Positions 7,078 through 15,904 are shown, counted from the stretch's first letter. The stretch is 64,000 nucleotides of DNA from Halobacterium rubrum (GCF_021729015.1 NZ_JAJQQZ010000003.1:186001-250000), one strand, 5' to 3'. Program-made: numbers and translations. The notes: generated by a model not told the origin, from the sequence alone.

Positions 7078-10000
7078 TCAGCGGTGCCGCCGCGCGAGTG
7101 CAGTGCCGGCGAGCGCGATCAGTGTCGCGAACAGGGCGGCGTCGAGCGTGAACCCGGGTACCATCGCGGGCGCGTCCTCCCTGTCGTCGTCGGTCACCGT
7201 CGCCGAACCGTCGGTGTCGTCGACGACGGTGATGGAGACCGTCTGCCCGGCGACGCTCGCGGTGTAGGTGCCGGGCGCGCTCAGCCGGCGCGTGAACGTG
7301 ACGGTGCGCGTCTCGCCGGGCGGCACCGGCACCGTCTCCACCGCCACCACTTCGCCGAACAGTTCCAGCTCGACGTCCAGCGAGCCCACACGCCCGCCAT
7401 CGTTCCGGATGGAGGCGTTGACGTGCAGCGGGTCGCCGGGCGCCACTTCCTCGGCGCTGGCCGTCACCTCGGTCACGGAGAGCCGGGGGTCCGCCGGCGT
7501 CACCTCGACCTCGACGTGGCTCGCGTTCTCCGCGCCGACGAGGTACGACCCAGCCGTCTCGAAGCGGTGGCTGACGGTGACCGTCGTTCGCTCGCCTTCG
7601 TCCAGTTCGACGGTCTCGGTCGCGAGCGTGTCGCCGTCCAGCGTGAACGTCACGTTGGTCGTACCCGACGCGTTACCGGTGTTCGCGACGCCGACGCCGA
7701 ACGTCGCGTTCTGGCCGGCGACCGGGTCGGCGTTCGTCACGTTCAGTTCGCCGACCTCGAACGCCGGCTCACCGCCTGCGTCGTCCGGCGGGCCACCACC
7801 GCCGCCGCCGCCCACGTCGACACCCCCACCGCCTCCACTGCCACCACTACCGCCGCCGCCTCCGCCACCACCGCCACCACTACCGCCTCCACCGCCGCCA
7901 CTACCGCCGCCTCCGCCGCCACTACCGCCGCCTCCGCCGCCACTACCGCCGCCTCCGCCGCCACTACCGCCGCCACCGCCGCCACTACCGCCGCCTCCGC
8001 CGTTGTCTGGTTCGGAGACGACGATTTGGAGTGTCGCCGTGTCGTTCCGCGGCTCGCTGTCGTCGTCGTCGTCGTCGTCAGCGCTGCCGGTCACGGTCAG
8101 CTCGACCGTGTACGTCCCGGGGTCGTCGTAGGCGTGGTCGGCTGTCTCGCCGGTGGCGGTCTCGTCGTCACCGAACGCCCACTCGTAGGTGTCGATGGCG
8201 TCGGCGGGCGTCGACCCGCTGCCGTCGAAGGTCACCGGCTCGCCGGGTTCAGTCTCGGTCGCGGACGCCTCCGCAGCCGCCGACAGGTCGACCGTCTCGT
8301 TGGCCGTCTCGACCTCGATGCTCGCGGTCGCCTCGTCGGTCGCGCCGGCGTCGTCAGTGACGACCAGGGAGACATCGTACGTCCCGGCGTCGTCGAACGA
8401 GTACGTCGTCGACGGCCCGGTCGTCGTCTCGTTCAGGACTGCCGTCTCGTTCTCGTCGGTCACGCGCCACCGGTACTCGACGACAGCGTCGTCGTCACTG
8501 GAGTTCGACGCGTCGAACGTGACGGACTCGTCGACCGTGGCCGACGACGGCACCGACAGCGCGGCGGTCGGCGGGCTGTTCGGCTCCACCACGGTCAGCG
8601 CCGCGCTGGCGTTCGCGGTGTTCCCGCCGTCGTCCACGACGGTCACGTTCGCGGTGTAGTTCCCCGTCGCGTCGAAGCTGTAGGTCGCCGTCGGCTGGTC
8701 GGCTGCCGTGGTCGCGTCGACGGCGCCGTCGCCGTCGAAGTCCCACTGGTACTCTGCCACCCCGAAGTCGTCGCTGGAGCCCGACGCGTCGAAGGCCACC
8801 GACTCGCCGACCACCGGCTCCTCGGGCGCCGTCAGGGACGCAGTCGGCGGCCGGTCTTCGGCCACAGTCACCGTCGACGTCGCCGTGTCCGTCGCGTTCT
8901 GGGTGTCGACGGCGGTCACGCTGACGGTCCGCTCGCCGACGTCGGCGTAGCTCGTCGTGACGGTCGACTCCTCGGTCGTCCGGTCGACCTCGCCGTCGCC
9001 GGTGGTGTCCCACTGGTACTCGACGACGCCGTCGTCGTCGGTGGTGTTCGACGCGTCCAGCGTCACGGTCTCGTTCGGTCGCACGCGGTCCGGCGCGGAG
9101 AGATTGGCCGACGGCGGCTGGACGACCGACACGTCGACGCTCGCACTGTCGCTGTTCGCGTACTCGTCGAACACCGTCACCGACGCCTCGTACTCGCCGG
9201 CCGCCTCGTACTCGTGTGTCAGGGTCGGCCCCGTGGTGGTCGCCTCCACCGTGCCGTCGCCGTCGACGTCCCACTCGTAGCCCGCCGCGTCGCCGTCCGG
9301 GTCGACCGACCCCGACGCGTCCAGCGTCACGGCCTCACTGGTCGTGGCGTTCGCCGGGCCGTCCAGCGACGCCTCGGGCGCCGACCCCGAGCCGCAGGCG
9401 TCGTGGTGGACGAACGCCCGCCGGTCGAGCGCGAGGTCGGCGACCACGTCGCCGCCCGGCCCCCGGAGCGTCCACGCGTTGATCTCGTACTCCTCGCTGC
9501 CGGAGTAATTCCAGCTCCCCCAGTAGGTGGCTTCCTCGTTGTACGCCGGATCGATGGTGATCGACTCGAAGCCGTCGCCCTCCAGCCCCCGGAACGCGGC
9601 GCCGTCGGTGCGGTTGCTGCCGTACAGCCAGTCGATGTCGGCCGTCGCGTCGCCGTCCTCGTAGCCGAAGTTGTCGTCCTGCGTGCCGTTGGCGTAATAG
9701 TCGTCCTGAACGGCGAGGTCGCCCCCGGGCGGCAGGCCGGACAGCGACCACGTCACGGTAGTGCCGCCAGCCTCGTCGCCCACTTCCCCGTGGACGACGA
9801 CGAGGCTCGTGCCGTTGGCGCCGTCGTAGACGAACAGCGAGGACGTGTTCGTCGACTGGTACTCGGTCGTCCCGTACGAGCTGTACGTGTGGTTGCCGGA
9901 CTCGTTGGAGTTCTCGGGATTCCGGTAGTCGTAGAACGCCTCGACGGTCTCGCTGCCGTCGCCCGCGGGGTCGACGGTGTAACAGTTCGTGCCCTGAGCG

Positions 10001-10143
10001 ACGGCGACGGTGTCCGGCGCGTCCGCTGCAGCCGGCGTGGCGAACACGACCAGCCCCGGGACCGCGGTCACCGCGCCCATCGTGACGACGGCCGCGAGCG
10101 CGACTGCGAGCGCCCACCGGCCGGAGTCGGGTGTGCCGGTCAT
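7078..10143 (-). CDS. Large secreted PKD-repeat surface protein with Gly/Ser linker and PGF-CTERM-like anchor
   Basis: This 1021-residue exported protein has a signal peptide (about 1-42, ending ATPAAADA), a roughly 220-residue N-terminal domain of unknown type rich in Asn, Tyr and N-glycosylation sequons, and five PKD domains (WDVDGDG, WDTTGDG, WDFDGDG, WRVTDEN and WAFGDDE cores). A linker of GGGGGGS heptads follows, then two CARDB-like beta domains. The C-terminus VPGFTLDAALFATLIA plus LARRHR matches the PGF-CTERM pattern of archaeosortase substrates, predicting lipid anchoring in the surface layer. Adhesion or a structural role is inferred. The linker is coded by a 21-base tandem repeat. 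Confidence 0.88.
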   Translation of the reverse strand: MTGTPDSGRWALAVALAAVVTMGAVTAVPGLVVFATPAAADAPDTVAVAQGTNCYTVDPAGDGSETVEAFYDYRNPENSNESGNHTYSSYGTTEYQSTNTSSLFVYDGANGTSLVVVHGEVGDEAGGTTVTWSLSGLPPGGDLAVQDDYYANGTQDDNFGYEDGDATADIDWLYGSNRTDGAAFRGLEGDGFESITIDPAYNEEATYWGSWNYSGSEEYEINAWTLRGPGGDVVADLALDRRAFVHHDACGSGSAPEASLDGPANATTSEAVTLDASGSVDPDGDAAGYEWDVDGDGTVEATTTGPTLTHEYEAAGEYEASVTVFDEYANSDSASVDVSVVQPPSANLSAPDRVRPNETVTLDASNTTDDDGVVEYQWDTTGDGEVDRTTEESTVTTSYADVGERTVSVTAVDTQNATDTATSTVTVAEDRPPTASLTAPEEPVVGESVAFDASGSSDDFGVAEYQWDFDGDGAVDATTAADQPTATYSFDATGNYTANVTVVDDGGNTANASAALTVVEPNSPPTAALSVPSSATVDESVTFDASNSSDDDAVVEYRWRVTDENETAVLNETTTGPSTTYSFDDAGTYDVSLVVTDDAGATDEATASIEVETANETVDLSAAAEASATETEPGEPVTFDGSGSTPADAIDTYEWAFGDDETATGETADHAYDDPGTYTVELTVTGSADDDDDDDSEPRNDTATLQIVVSEPDNGGGGGSGGGGGGSGGGGGGSGGGGGGSGGGGGGSGGGGGGSGGGGGGGGGGSGGSGGGGGVDVGGGGGGGPPDDAGGEPAFEVGELNVTNADPVAGQNATFGVGVANTGNASGTTNVTFTLDGDTLATETVELDEGERTTVTVSHRFETAGSYLVGAENASHVEVEVTPADPRLSVTEVTASAEEVAPGDPLHVNASIRNDGGRVGSLDVELELFGEVVAVETVPVPPGETRTVTFTRRLSAPGTYTASVAGQTVSITVVDDTDGSATVTDDDREDAPAMVPGFTLDAALFATLIALAGTALARRHR
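7846..8003 (-). repeat. 21-bp tandem repeat coding GGGGGGS heptads
   Basis: The unit actaccgccgcctccgccgcc (plus strand) recurs about five times almost perfectly, flanked by shorter degenerate Gly/Ser codon runs. It codes the flexible linker of the PKD protein. The 21-base period keeps the frame, so copy-number change by slippage would alter linker length without breaking the gene. Confidence 0.85.
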
Positions 10144-10416
10144 CGTCGCTGCGTACCGCCGAGGACGGTATTGTTATGGGCTGGCTGCCGGCCGCTACCG
10201 GCGAGAAACAGCCGAGAGAGGTGGGCACATGTCGGCCGCGGGCGGGACGGTCACACGGTGTCAGTAAGTACGTCCTGCGGGCGCAACGGAGTCGCTATCA
10301 CGGAGTACGTTCTGTGTAACGCGGCCGTCTCCGGTGGACGCCGCTATCCGCGAACGGTCCTCGGGAACGCGTCTGTCGGCAAACGCCTAAGTCCCGACTG
10401 GCCGACCGGTCGAGTG
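10144..10416. other. Divergent intergenic region without an evident gene
   Basis: These 273 bases lie between the PKD-protein gene (minus) and the membrane-protein gene (plus). A TATA-like tattgttatg near 10168 suits the minus-strand start. Open frames here have no convincing start or composition, and I see no RNA gene. Confidence 0.5.
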
Positions 10417-11181
10417 ATGCCCTCCATCGTCTCCCGGGCCGCCCGCATCGCCGGACGCGTCGCCCCCTACGCTGCCGTGCCGTTCGTGCTGTCGCTGCTC
10501 GCCGTCCAGAAGGTGTCGTCGGCCACCGGCGCCAGCGACGTCGCCTTCAGCCTGAAGTTCGCGCTGCCGGCCGACGTCGCGACGCTGTGGACGGTCGTCG
10601 ACCCGCCCGCGGGAGGAGCCGCCGTCCAGAGTTCGGTCCCACTGGTAGCCGTGCCGGTGTTCCTCGTCGTCGAGGCGGCCGTCGTCGCCGGCTTCCTCGG
10701 CGGTGTCAGGGACGCCTACCGGGGCGACCGCCCCGACTTCGTCGCTGCCGCCAGCGACCACTGGGTGTCCGTGCTCGGCGTGCGCGTCGTGCAGTTCGTC
10801 GTCTTCGTCGGCCTCGGCGCCCTGCTCGTGACCGGCGGCCTGTTCGGCGTCGTCGTCGGGTTCCCGCTGTTCATCCTGCTTGGCTACCTCCTCTGGGGGG
10901 CGCCGTACCTCGTCGTGCTCCGGAACAGCGACGCGCTCACCGCCATCGCGGAGAGCGTCGAACTCGCGTCGGTCGGCGACCGCTACCTCTGGTTCTCCGT
11001 CGGCTACGCCCTCGTGGTCGCCGCCGCCTCCGTCCCCGCCTCGCTGCTCGTCTCGACGGGCGGTATCGCTGGCGTCGTCGTCGGCGCAGCCGCCGTCGCG
11101 TACCCGGCGCTGGTTGGGTCGGCGGCCGCCACTATCGTGGTCGACGAGACGGCCGAACTCGTCGCGTCTCGGGGTGCTTAA
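10417..11181 (+). CDS. Multi-pass membrane protein of unknown function
   Basis: This 254-residue integral membrane protein has about five or six helices: residues 10-30, 70-95, 115-140, 143-160, 190-212 and 214-240. A conserved-looking cytoplasmic stretch, RNSDALTAIAESVELASVGDRY, resembles the paired amphipathic segments of haloarchaeal DUF4013/DUF7847-type proteins, but I cannot assign the family. The ATG at 10417 follows an overlapping GTG (GTGATG); the longer open frame upstream is antisense to the PKD gene. It seems to be the first gene of a plus-strand run, but 25 bases separate it from the UDG-like gene. Confidence 0.8.
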   Translation: MPSIVSRAARIAGRVAPYAAVPFVLSLLAVQKVSSATGASDVAFSLKFALPADVATLWTVVDPPAGGAAVQSSVPLVAVPVFLVVEAAVVAGFLGGVRDAYRGDRPDFVAAASDHWVSVLGVRVVQFVVFVGLGALLVTGGLFGVVVGFPLFILLGYLLWGAPYLVVLRNSDALTAIAESVELASVGDRYLWFSVGYALVVAAASVPASLLVSTGGIAGVVVGAAAVAYPALVGSAAATIVVDETAELVASRGA

Positions 11182-11206
11182 GCCGCCGACTCGCCTACCG
11201 GGTGGC

Positions 11207-11830
11207 GTGCAGAACGTCACGGACCGAACGAGCAACCCCTTCGACATGCGGCCGCCCTGCGACGCCTCCGTGCCGGGCTACGGCGACGCCAACGCCGACT
11301 TCCACGTCGTCGGCGACCACCCGGGCGTCCACGGCGGCGCCGACACGAGCGTCCCGTTCACGGACTCGCTCGCGGGCGACCGCCTGCGCGCCGCGCTGCG
11401 CGCCGGGGGCGTCATCGGTGACGACGAGGACGCCTCGGAGAACATCTTCTTCTCGTACCTCCACGCCTGCGTCCCGAGCGACGGTGAGCCGACGGACGAC
11501 GACTACCGCGAACTGGAGCCGTTCTTCGACGCCGAACTGCGGGCAATCACCGCACACGTCCTGTTGCCGGTCGGCGAGCGCGCGACCCGCCACGTCCTCG
11601 AGACGTACACCGCCATCGACCCCGACGACGCCGCGCTCTCGGAGGTTCACGCGACGGAACTCCACGGCAGCGGCTGGCTCGTCGTGCCCTGTCTGGACCC
11701 CGCGGGCTGGAGCGACGACCAGGAAGCCGGCTACGTGAGCGCGCTCCAGACGGTGGTCTCCCAGGACTACCAGCGCGAGGCCGACCTCGGGCGGTTCCTC
11801 GTCGCCCCCGAGCCGTACACGGTCCGGTAG
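11207..11830 (+). CDS. Uracil-DNA-glycosylase-superfamily protein, divergent
   Basis: This 207-residue protein resembles family 4/5 uracil-DNA glycosylases at its start: a CDASVPGYGDANADF stretch followed by VVGDHPGVHGG, which occupies the place of the GEAPG catalytic loop. The middle LLPVGERATRHVLE and the later VPCLDPAG look like degenerate forms of the LGxxA and HPS motifs. The four cysteines that hold the iron-sulfur cluster in family 4 are not all present; single Cys residues occur in PPC, HAC and PCL. Base excision activity is therefore uncertain. The GTG at 11207 starts the conserved region 25 bases after the previous stop. Confidence 0.72.
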   Translation: MQNVTDRTSNPFDMRPPCDASVPGYGDANADFHVVGDHPGVHGGADTSVPFTDSLAGDRLRAALRAGGVIGDDEDASENIFFSYLHACVPSDGEPTDDDYRELEPFFDAELRAITAHVLLPVGERATRHVLETYTAIDPDDAALSEVHATELHGSGWLVVPCLDPAGWSDDQEAGYVSALQTVVSQDYQREADLGRFLVAPEPYTVR

Positions 11831-11839
11831 CCGGGTTAA

Positions 11840-11870
11840 CTCCGGGCCGTACGCAGTCGGGGGCCCGGAG
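11840..11870 (+). terminator. GC-rich hairpin after the UDG-like gene
   Basis: The nine-base arms CTCCGGGCC and GGCCCGGAG pair perfectly around a 13-base loop, beginning ten bases after the stop at 11830. No T-tract follows, so it may be a transcription end signal or mRNA 3' structure. Confidence 0.35.
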
Positions 11871-11937
11871 CGACCACGCCGAACCACCGACAGCCCGTTC
11901 AGGTAGGCCTATGTCGGGGTAGCGGCTACGCCGGAGC

Positions 11938-12885
11938 GTGCACCACCTCCAGCTGACGAACGCCGCCTTCGAGGGGCGAAACAGCATCTACCTCCTCGGG
12001 GCCGGCGACGACGCCGCGCCGACGACGCTCGTCGACACCGGCATCGCCACGCCGTCCGTCGAGGCGGAACTCCGGGCGGCCCTCGAGGACTGCGGCGCGT
12101 CCTTCGCCGCCGTCGACCAGATACTGCTGACACACTGGCACCACGACCACGCCGGCCTCGCCGGCAGGATTCAGGCCGAGAGCGACGCCACCGTCCACGT
12201 CCACGAGGCCGACGCCCCCATCGTGGCTCAGGACCCCGACGCCGTCGCGTCGATGGAGGCCCGGCAGGCCGACTACCTCGACGAGTGGGGGATGCCGGCC
12301 GACAAGCAGGCGGAGCTCGAAGACTTCCTCCAGACCCACGACGACCTTCAGGGCGAGACCGCCGACGTCACGCCGCTGACCGACGGCGACACCGTCGACC
12401 TCGGCTACTTCGAGGCAGAGGTCGTCCACCTCCCCGGGCACGCCGCCGGCCTCGCCGCCTACGCCTTCGAGTACGACGGCCGCCGGGAGGCGTTCGTCGG
12501 CGACGCCGTCCTCCCGAAGTACACGCCGAACGTCGGCGGCGCCGACGTGCGCGTCGACCGCCCGCTCCAGCAGTACCTCGACAGCCTCCGGCGCGTCGAG
12601 TCGCTGGCCCTCGACCGGGCGTGGCCCGGCCACCGCGGCCCCATCTTCGCGCCGACCGAGCGCGCCCGCGACATCGCCGCCCACCACGACGAGCGCACCG
12701 ACCGCGTCGTCGACGTCGTCCGCAAACGGGGCCCGGTCTCGGCGTGGGAAGTCAGCGCAGCGCTGTTCGGCGACCTCCGGAACATCCACGTCCTCCACGG
12801 CCCCGGCGAGGCCTTCGCCCACCTCGACCACCTCGTCCACGAGGGCGTCCTCGAGGCGACCGACGACGGCTACACCCTCGCGTAA
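11938..12885 (+). CDS. MBL-fold metallo-hydrolase
   Basis: This 315-residue metallo-beta-lactamase-fold hydrolase has the metal-binding motif THWHHDHAG (residues about 65-73), HLPGHAAG with the next histidine, FVGDAVLP with the bridging aspartate, and WPGHRG near the C-terminal helical part. The extra C-terminal region after the MBL core looks like a small winged helix (VVDVVRKRGPVSAWEVSAALFG), as in LACTB2/RNase-like and haloarchaeal MBL enzymes. The substrate is unknown. It starts at GTG 11938, the first plausible codon, immediately followed by the first beta strand. The thioredoxin-fold gene follows after 38 bases. Confidence 0.88.
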   Translation: MHHLQLTNAAFEGRNSIYLLGAGDDAAPTTLVDTGIATPSVEAELRAALEDCGASFAAVDQILLTHWHHDHAGLAGRIQAESDATVHVHEADAPIVAQDPDAVASMEARQADYLDEWGMPADKQAELEDFLQTHDDLQGETADVTPLTDGDTVDLGYFEAEVVHLPGHAAGLAAYAFEYDGRREAFVGDAVLPKYTPNVGGADVRVDRPLQQYLDSLRRVESLALDRAWPGHRGPIFAPTERARDIAAHHDERTDRVVDVVRKRGPVSAWEVSAALFGDLRNIHVLHGPGEAFAHLDHLVHEGVLEATDDGYTLA

Positions 12886-12923
12886 CCCAACGGTTTTTCG
12901 ACCCGGTCACGTTACGTCTCCGC

Positions 12924-13496
12924 ATGGTTCAGATGGAATCCGACGAGGAACTCGAAGCCGGCGACCGCGCCCCCGACTTCGACCTCCGCGGCACGGACGG
13001 CGAGACGTACACCCTCGACAGCTTCGCCGACCACGAGGCCGTCCTGCTCGTGTTCACGTGCAACCACTGCCCGTACGCGAAAGCGAAGTTCGACACCCTC
13101 AACGACATCGCCGCCGACTACGACGACGTCGCCGTGGTCGGCGTCAACCCCAACGACGCCGACGAGTACCCCGACGACTCCTTCGAGCGAATGCAGGAGC
13201 TCGTCGACGACGGCACCATCCAGTACGACGCCTACCTCCGCGACGACACGCAGGAGGCGGCCCGCGCCTACGGCGCCACCTGTACCCCGGACCCGTTCCT
13301 CCTGCGGAACACCGGCGAAGGGTTCGAGCTCGCCTACCACGGCCGGCTGGACGACGCCATGAACCCCGACGACGAGCCGACTCGCGAGGGCGGCGACGCC
13401 CGGGACGCCATCGACAGCGTGCTCGCCGGCGAGCCCGTCGAGACGGACTTCCAGCCGTCCCGCGGCTGCTCCATCAAGTGGACCGACGACGACTGA
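12924..13496 (+). CDS. Thioredoxin-fold protein (AhpC/TSA-type) with CNHCPYAK motif
   Basis: This 190-residue cytoplasmic protein of the redoxin/AhpC-TSA superfamily has the N-terminal signature LEAGDRAPDFDLRGTDG and the active-site motif FTCNHCPYAK, a CxxC redox pair. The later ATCTPDPFLL contains the cis-proline region. This subgroup (thioredoxin family protein, about 190 residues) usually occurs alone, and its thiol partner is unknown. The ATG at 12924 lies about 27 bases downstream of AT-rich sequence (cggtttttcgacc), fitting a leaderless start. The C-terminus RGCSIKW adds another cysteine, common in the family. Confidence 0.85.
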   Translation: MVQMESDEELEAGDRAPDFDLRGTDGETYTLDSFADHEAVLLVFTCNHCPYAKAKFDTLNDIAADYDDVAVVGVNPNDADEYPDDSFERMQELVDDGTIQYDAYLRDDTQEAARAYGATCTPDPFLLRNTGEGFELAYHGRLDDAMNPDDEPTREGGDARDAIDSVLAGEPVETDFQPSRGCSIKWTDDD

Positions 13497-13586
13497 CCCG
13501 CTGACCGGCGACTGCGCACTGCTGGTGGGTCGGCTCTGGTGGTGTGACCGCCAACGACTAACTGTCGGGCTGCCGTCACCCCGGCC

Positions 13587-14246
13587 ATGAGCCTCGTTCT
13601 CGGCGACGACGTCGAATCGCTGCTCGCCGCCGCGAACCCCCAGCCGTCGGCGCTGCTCGCGGAGATGACCGAGCACGGCGACGACCGGAACTTCCCCACG
13701 CTCGGGCCTGACGCCGGCCGATTCCTCCGGCTGCTGGCGACGCTCGCGGACGCGGACCGGGTCTTCGAGTTCGGCTCCGGGTTCGGGTACTCCGCGGCGT
13801 GGTTCCTGCCCGCACTCGGGTCCGAGGGCGAACTCGTCCTCACCGACTACGACGAACAGAACCTCGCAGAAGCACGCGAATTCCTCGACCGCCTCGACCC
13901 GGCCGCCGACGTCCACTACGAGGCCGGCGACGCCATCGAGACCTTCGAGCGCTACGACGGCCCCTTCGACGTCGTGTTGCTCGACCACGACAAGGAGCGG
14001 TACGCCGAGGCGTTCGACCAGGTGGTCGAGGACCTCGCGCCCGGGGGCGTGGTCGTCGCCGACAACATCATGCAGGGGCCCGTGAACACGGCGGATGTCA
14101 CCGATGCGCTCCGCGGTGGCGACCCGGTCGACGACGCCACTGCGGGCGTCGCCGCCTACGTCGAGCGAGTGCGCGACGACCCGGACTTCGAGACGGCGGT
14201 CGTGCCCCTCGGTGAAGGCCTCGCCGTCAGCACGCCGACCCGCTGA
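13587..14246 (+). CDS. Class I SAM-dependent O-methyltransferase
   Basis: This 219-residue Rossmann-fold methyltransferase is of the catechol/caffeoyl-CoA O-methyltransferase group. Motif I is VFEFGSGFGYSAAWFL, followed by the acidic LTDYD strand and, after the binding strand, FDVVLLDHDKERY, which in this family includes a metal-binding Asp. VVVADNIMQGPV provides the second Asp-Asn metal pair. The acceptor cannot be predicted. The ATG at 13587 directly precedes the conserved N-terminal helix. It appears monocistronic and converges on the phosphate permease gene with 28 bases between stops. Confidence 0.87.
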   Translation: MSLVLGDDVESLLAAANPQPSALLAEMTEHGDDRNFPTLGPDAGRFLRLLATLADADRVFEFGSGFGYSAAWFLPALGSEGELVLTDYDEQNLAEAREFLDRLDPAADVHYEAGDAIETFERYDGPFDVVLLDHDKERYAEAFDQVVEDLAPGGVVVADNIMQGPVNTADVTDALRGGDPVDDATAGVAAYVERVRDDPDFETAVVPLGEGLAVSTPTR

Positions 14247-14274
14247 ACGGGCGCAGCACGTCGCCCACCACGGC

Positions 14275-15276
14275 TCAGACCGCTTTCGCTCCGGTGTAGA
14301 GCACGTACGCCGTCAGCGTCGACCCGAAGAGCGTCGCCACCCAGCTCGCGAGCGTGCCGGCGTACTTCCGGGTGTCGACGCCAGCCCCGCCGCCACTGGC
14401 GGCGAACCCGCAGCCTGCGATGCTGTTGATGATGATGTGGTTGTACGAGATGGGCACACCGAGCACGTTCGCGATGACCTGCACCATCGGAATCGCCGTC
14501 ACGAGCACAGCCAGCGACGTGCGCTGGCCGAGACTCGCGTACTGGCGGCCGACGGCCTGCAGCATCACCGGACTCTTCACCCACGCGCCGAGCGTGATGC
14601 CGAGTCCGCCGAACGCCATCAGCGACAGCAGACTGAACCCGAGGTCGTCGACCGTGCCGACGAGGGGTCCGACGGCCAGACCCACCTGACTGCCGCCGCC
14701 GATGAACGAGAACACGACACCGGCGAACAGCACGGCGCTGTCGACCCACCGCTCGACACGCGGCGACTCGGGCACGAACCGCTTGAGGGCGACTGTGACG
14801 CCGTACGCCAGTACGACGGCGACGACGCCCGACGCGACCCACGCGCCGAGCGTGAGCGCCCAGTAGTCGAGGTTCGCGCTGTAGTCGGCAGCGAACCCGA
14901 CGCCGGCGACGGCGCCGAACGTCGAGAACGCCACCGGTATCGAGTGTTCGAAGTAGATGCCCAGTCCGACGAAGACGCCGATGACCACGAGCGCGACCGT
15001 CCCCATCCCGAACGTCACGGGCCCGGAGACGATCTCCGTCCCGACCCCCCGAGTGACGGCGGCGCCCTGCGCGACGGCGCCGACGAACCCGACGGCGCCG
15101 ACGACGAACGCCCCACGAAGGACCGTGATGGAGTTCGACCCGACTGCGGGCGCCATCGACACCGAGACGCTGCTGGCACCCGTCACTGCTGCGACGGTGA
15201 ACGAGATGAGAAACGCCCCCACCAGGAGAATCAGCGAAGGCACGTACTGGCCGGCAGTAGACCTCGTCGCGCTCAA
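14275..15276 (-). CDS. Inorganic phosphate transporter, PiT family
   Basis: This integral membrane permease has about ten helices and two PiT/PHO4 halves: TVAAVTGASSVSVSMAPAVGS near the N-terminus and AFGGLGITLGAWVKSPVML plus NHIIINSIAGCGFAASGG in the second half. It is expected to import phosphate by cation symport. The start is uncertain: the family core begins just after a TTG at 15276 (LSATRSTAGQYVPSLILL), preceded by a TATA-like CCTAAATCC near 15325. The only in-frame ATG is at 15450 and would add 58 residues of composition unlike a haloarchaeal protein. The typical two-half signature is clear despite some divergence in the first motif. Confidence 0.8.
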   Translation of the reverse strand: MSATRSTAGQYVPSLILLVGAFLISFTVAAVTGASSVSVSMAPAVGSNSITVLRGAFVVGAVGFVGAVAQGAAVTRGVGTEIVSGPVTFGMGTVALVVIGVFVGLGIYFEHSIPVAFSTFGAVAGVGFAADYSANLDYWALTLGAWVASGVVAVVLAYGVTVALKRFVPESPRVERWVDSAVLFAGVVFSFIGGGSQVGLAVGPLVGTVDDLGFSLLSLMAFGGLGITLGAWVKSPVMLQAVGRQYASLGQRTSLAVLVTAIPMVQVIANVLGVPISYNHIIINSIAGCGFAASGGGAGVDTRKYAGTLASWVATLFGSTLTAYVLYTGAKAV

Positions 15277-15612
15277 AAACGTGGCGGATTCGGTCCGTGC
15301 GACGGTTTCCTGCGTCCGAGGATTTAGGTGGCTTCGCGCGCACCTCCCCGGCGCCGACGCGGCTGACGAATCGAGCCGAGTGAGCGACCTGCGGCTACGA
15401 CACCAGTCACGTGCCCGGTGAAACCCAGACCACGTCGTCGCCGTCCACACGAATCGTCTCGGAATCGCTGCGCGGCCCCCGCCTACACGAGTTCAGTCCG
15501 CCGGTACGCCCGTACGTGGAACGGGTCCGCGAACTGCTCGGTGGCCGGGATGTGAGCGGGCCAATCGCCGGCTGACCGGCGGCGCCGCGCCACGGCCGAG
15601 TGAGCGCCCGAT
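15277..15612. other. 336-bp gap; only weak small open frames
   Basis: This region holds the probable permease promoter (CCTAAATCC, minus strand, near 15325). A plus-strand frame of 54 codons from GTG 15411 to a stop ending at 15575 has a protein-like end (VRPYVERVRELLGGRDVSGP). A minus-strand frame ending at 15407 also looks protein-like (RVDGDDVVWVSPGT). They overlap, so at most one is real. Neither is recognisable. Confidence 0.3.
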
Positions 15613-15888
15613 TCAGGGCTCGGCCTCGACACTCGCGGTCCGCTCTTTGAACTCCTCGACGCGCGTCAGCGCGGCGTCCTCGCTGCCGACCTCCACGCGC
15701 TCGTACGCCGACCCGTCGCCGGCCTGCTCGAGGCGGTCGTACGTGACCGCCCAGTCGCCGCGCGCGGTCTGCCGCAGCCGGATGACGGCGTGGCCGTCCT
15801 CGCGCTCCCACTCCCGCCCGGTCTGCCGGTCGACTTCGTGCCACTCCATGCCCGCGAGTTCGGGCGCTCCGATGTAAGCGCGGCGCAT
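15613..15888 (-). CDS. Small acidic haloarchaeal protein of unknown function
   Basis: This protein of up to 91 residues has a compact beta-rich pattern: WEREDGHAVIRLRQTARGDWAVTYDRLEQA, then an acidic Cys-free tail. It resembles the many short conserved haloarchaeal proteins of unknown role, and I recognise no family. The start may be ATG 15888 or, more compactly, ATG 15849 (MEWHEVDRQTGREWE); the first 13 residues are not typical. It lies 16 bases downstream of the MazG-like gene on the same strand, so the two may be cotranscribed. Confidence 0.65.
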   Translation of the reverse strand: MRRAYIGAPELAGMEWHEVDRQTGREWEREDGHAVIRLRQTARGDWAVTYDRLEQAGDGSAYERVEVGSEDAALTRVEEFKERTASVEAEP

Positions 15889-15904
15889 CCGGCGCGAGGT
15901 GCTC

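Noticed and set aside
7846-8003. Regular 21-bp repeats resembling a CRISPR-like array
   Set aside because: Units are contiguous without unique spacers, keep the reading frame and code Gly/Ser heptads inside the PKD gene.
7057-11181. A very long plus-strand open frame over 7-11 kb
   Set aside because: Its first 3 kb is antisense to the PKD-protein gene, with arginine- and valine-rich low-complexity product. Only the last part from 10417 (the membrane protein) is real.
14156-15343. Long minus- and plus-strand frames across the phosphate permease
   Set aside because: Their products lack acidic composition or any motif; they are other-frame readings of the GC-rich permease gene.
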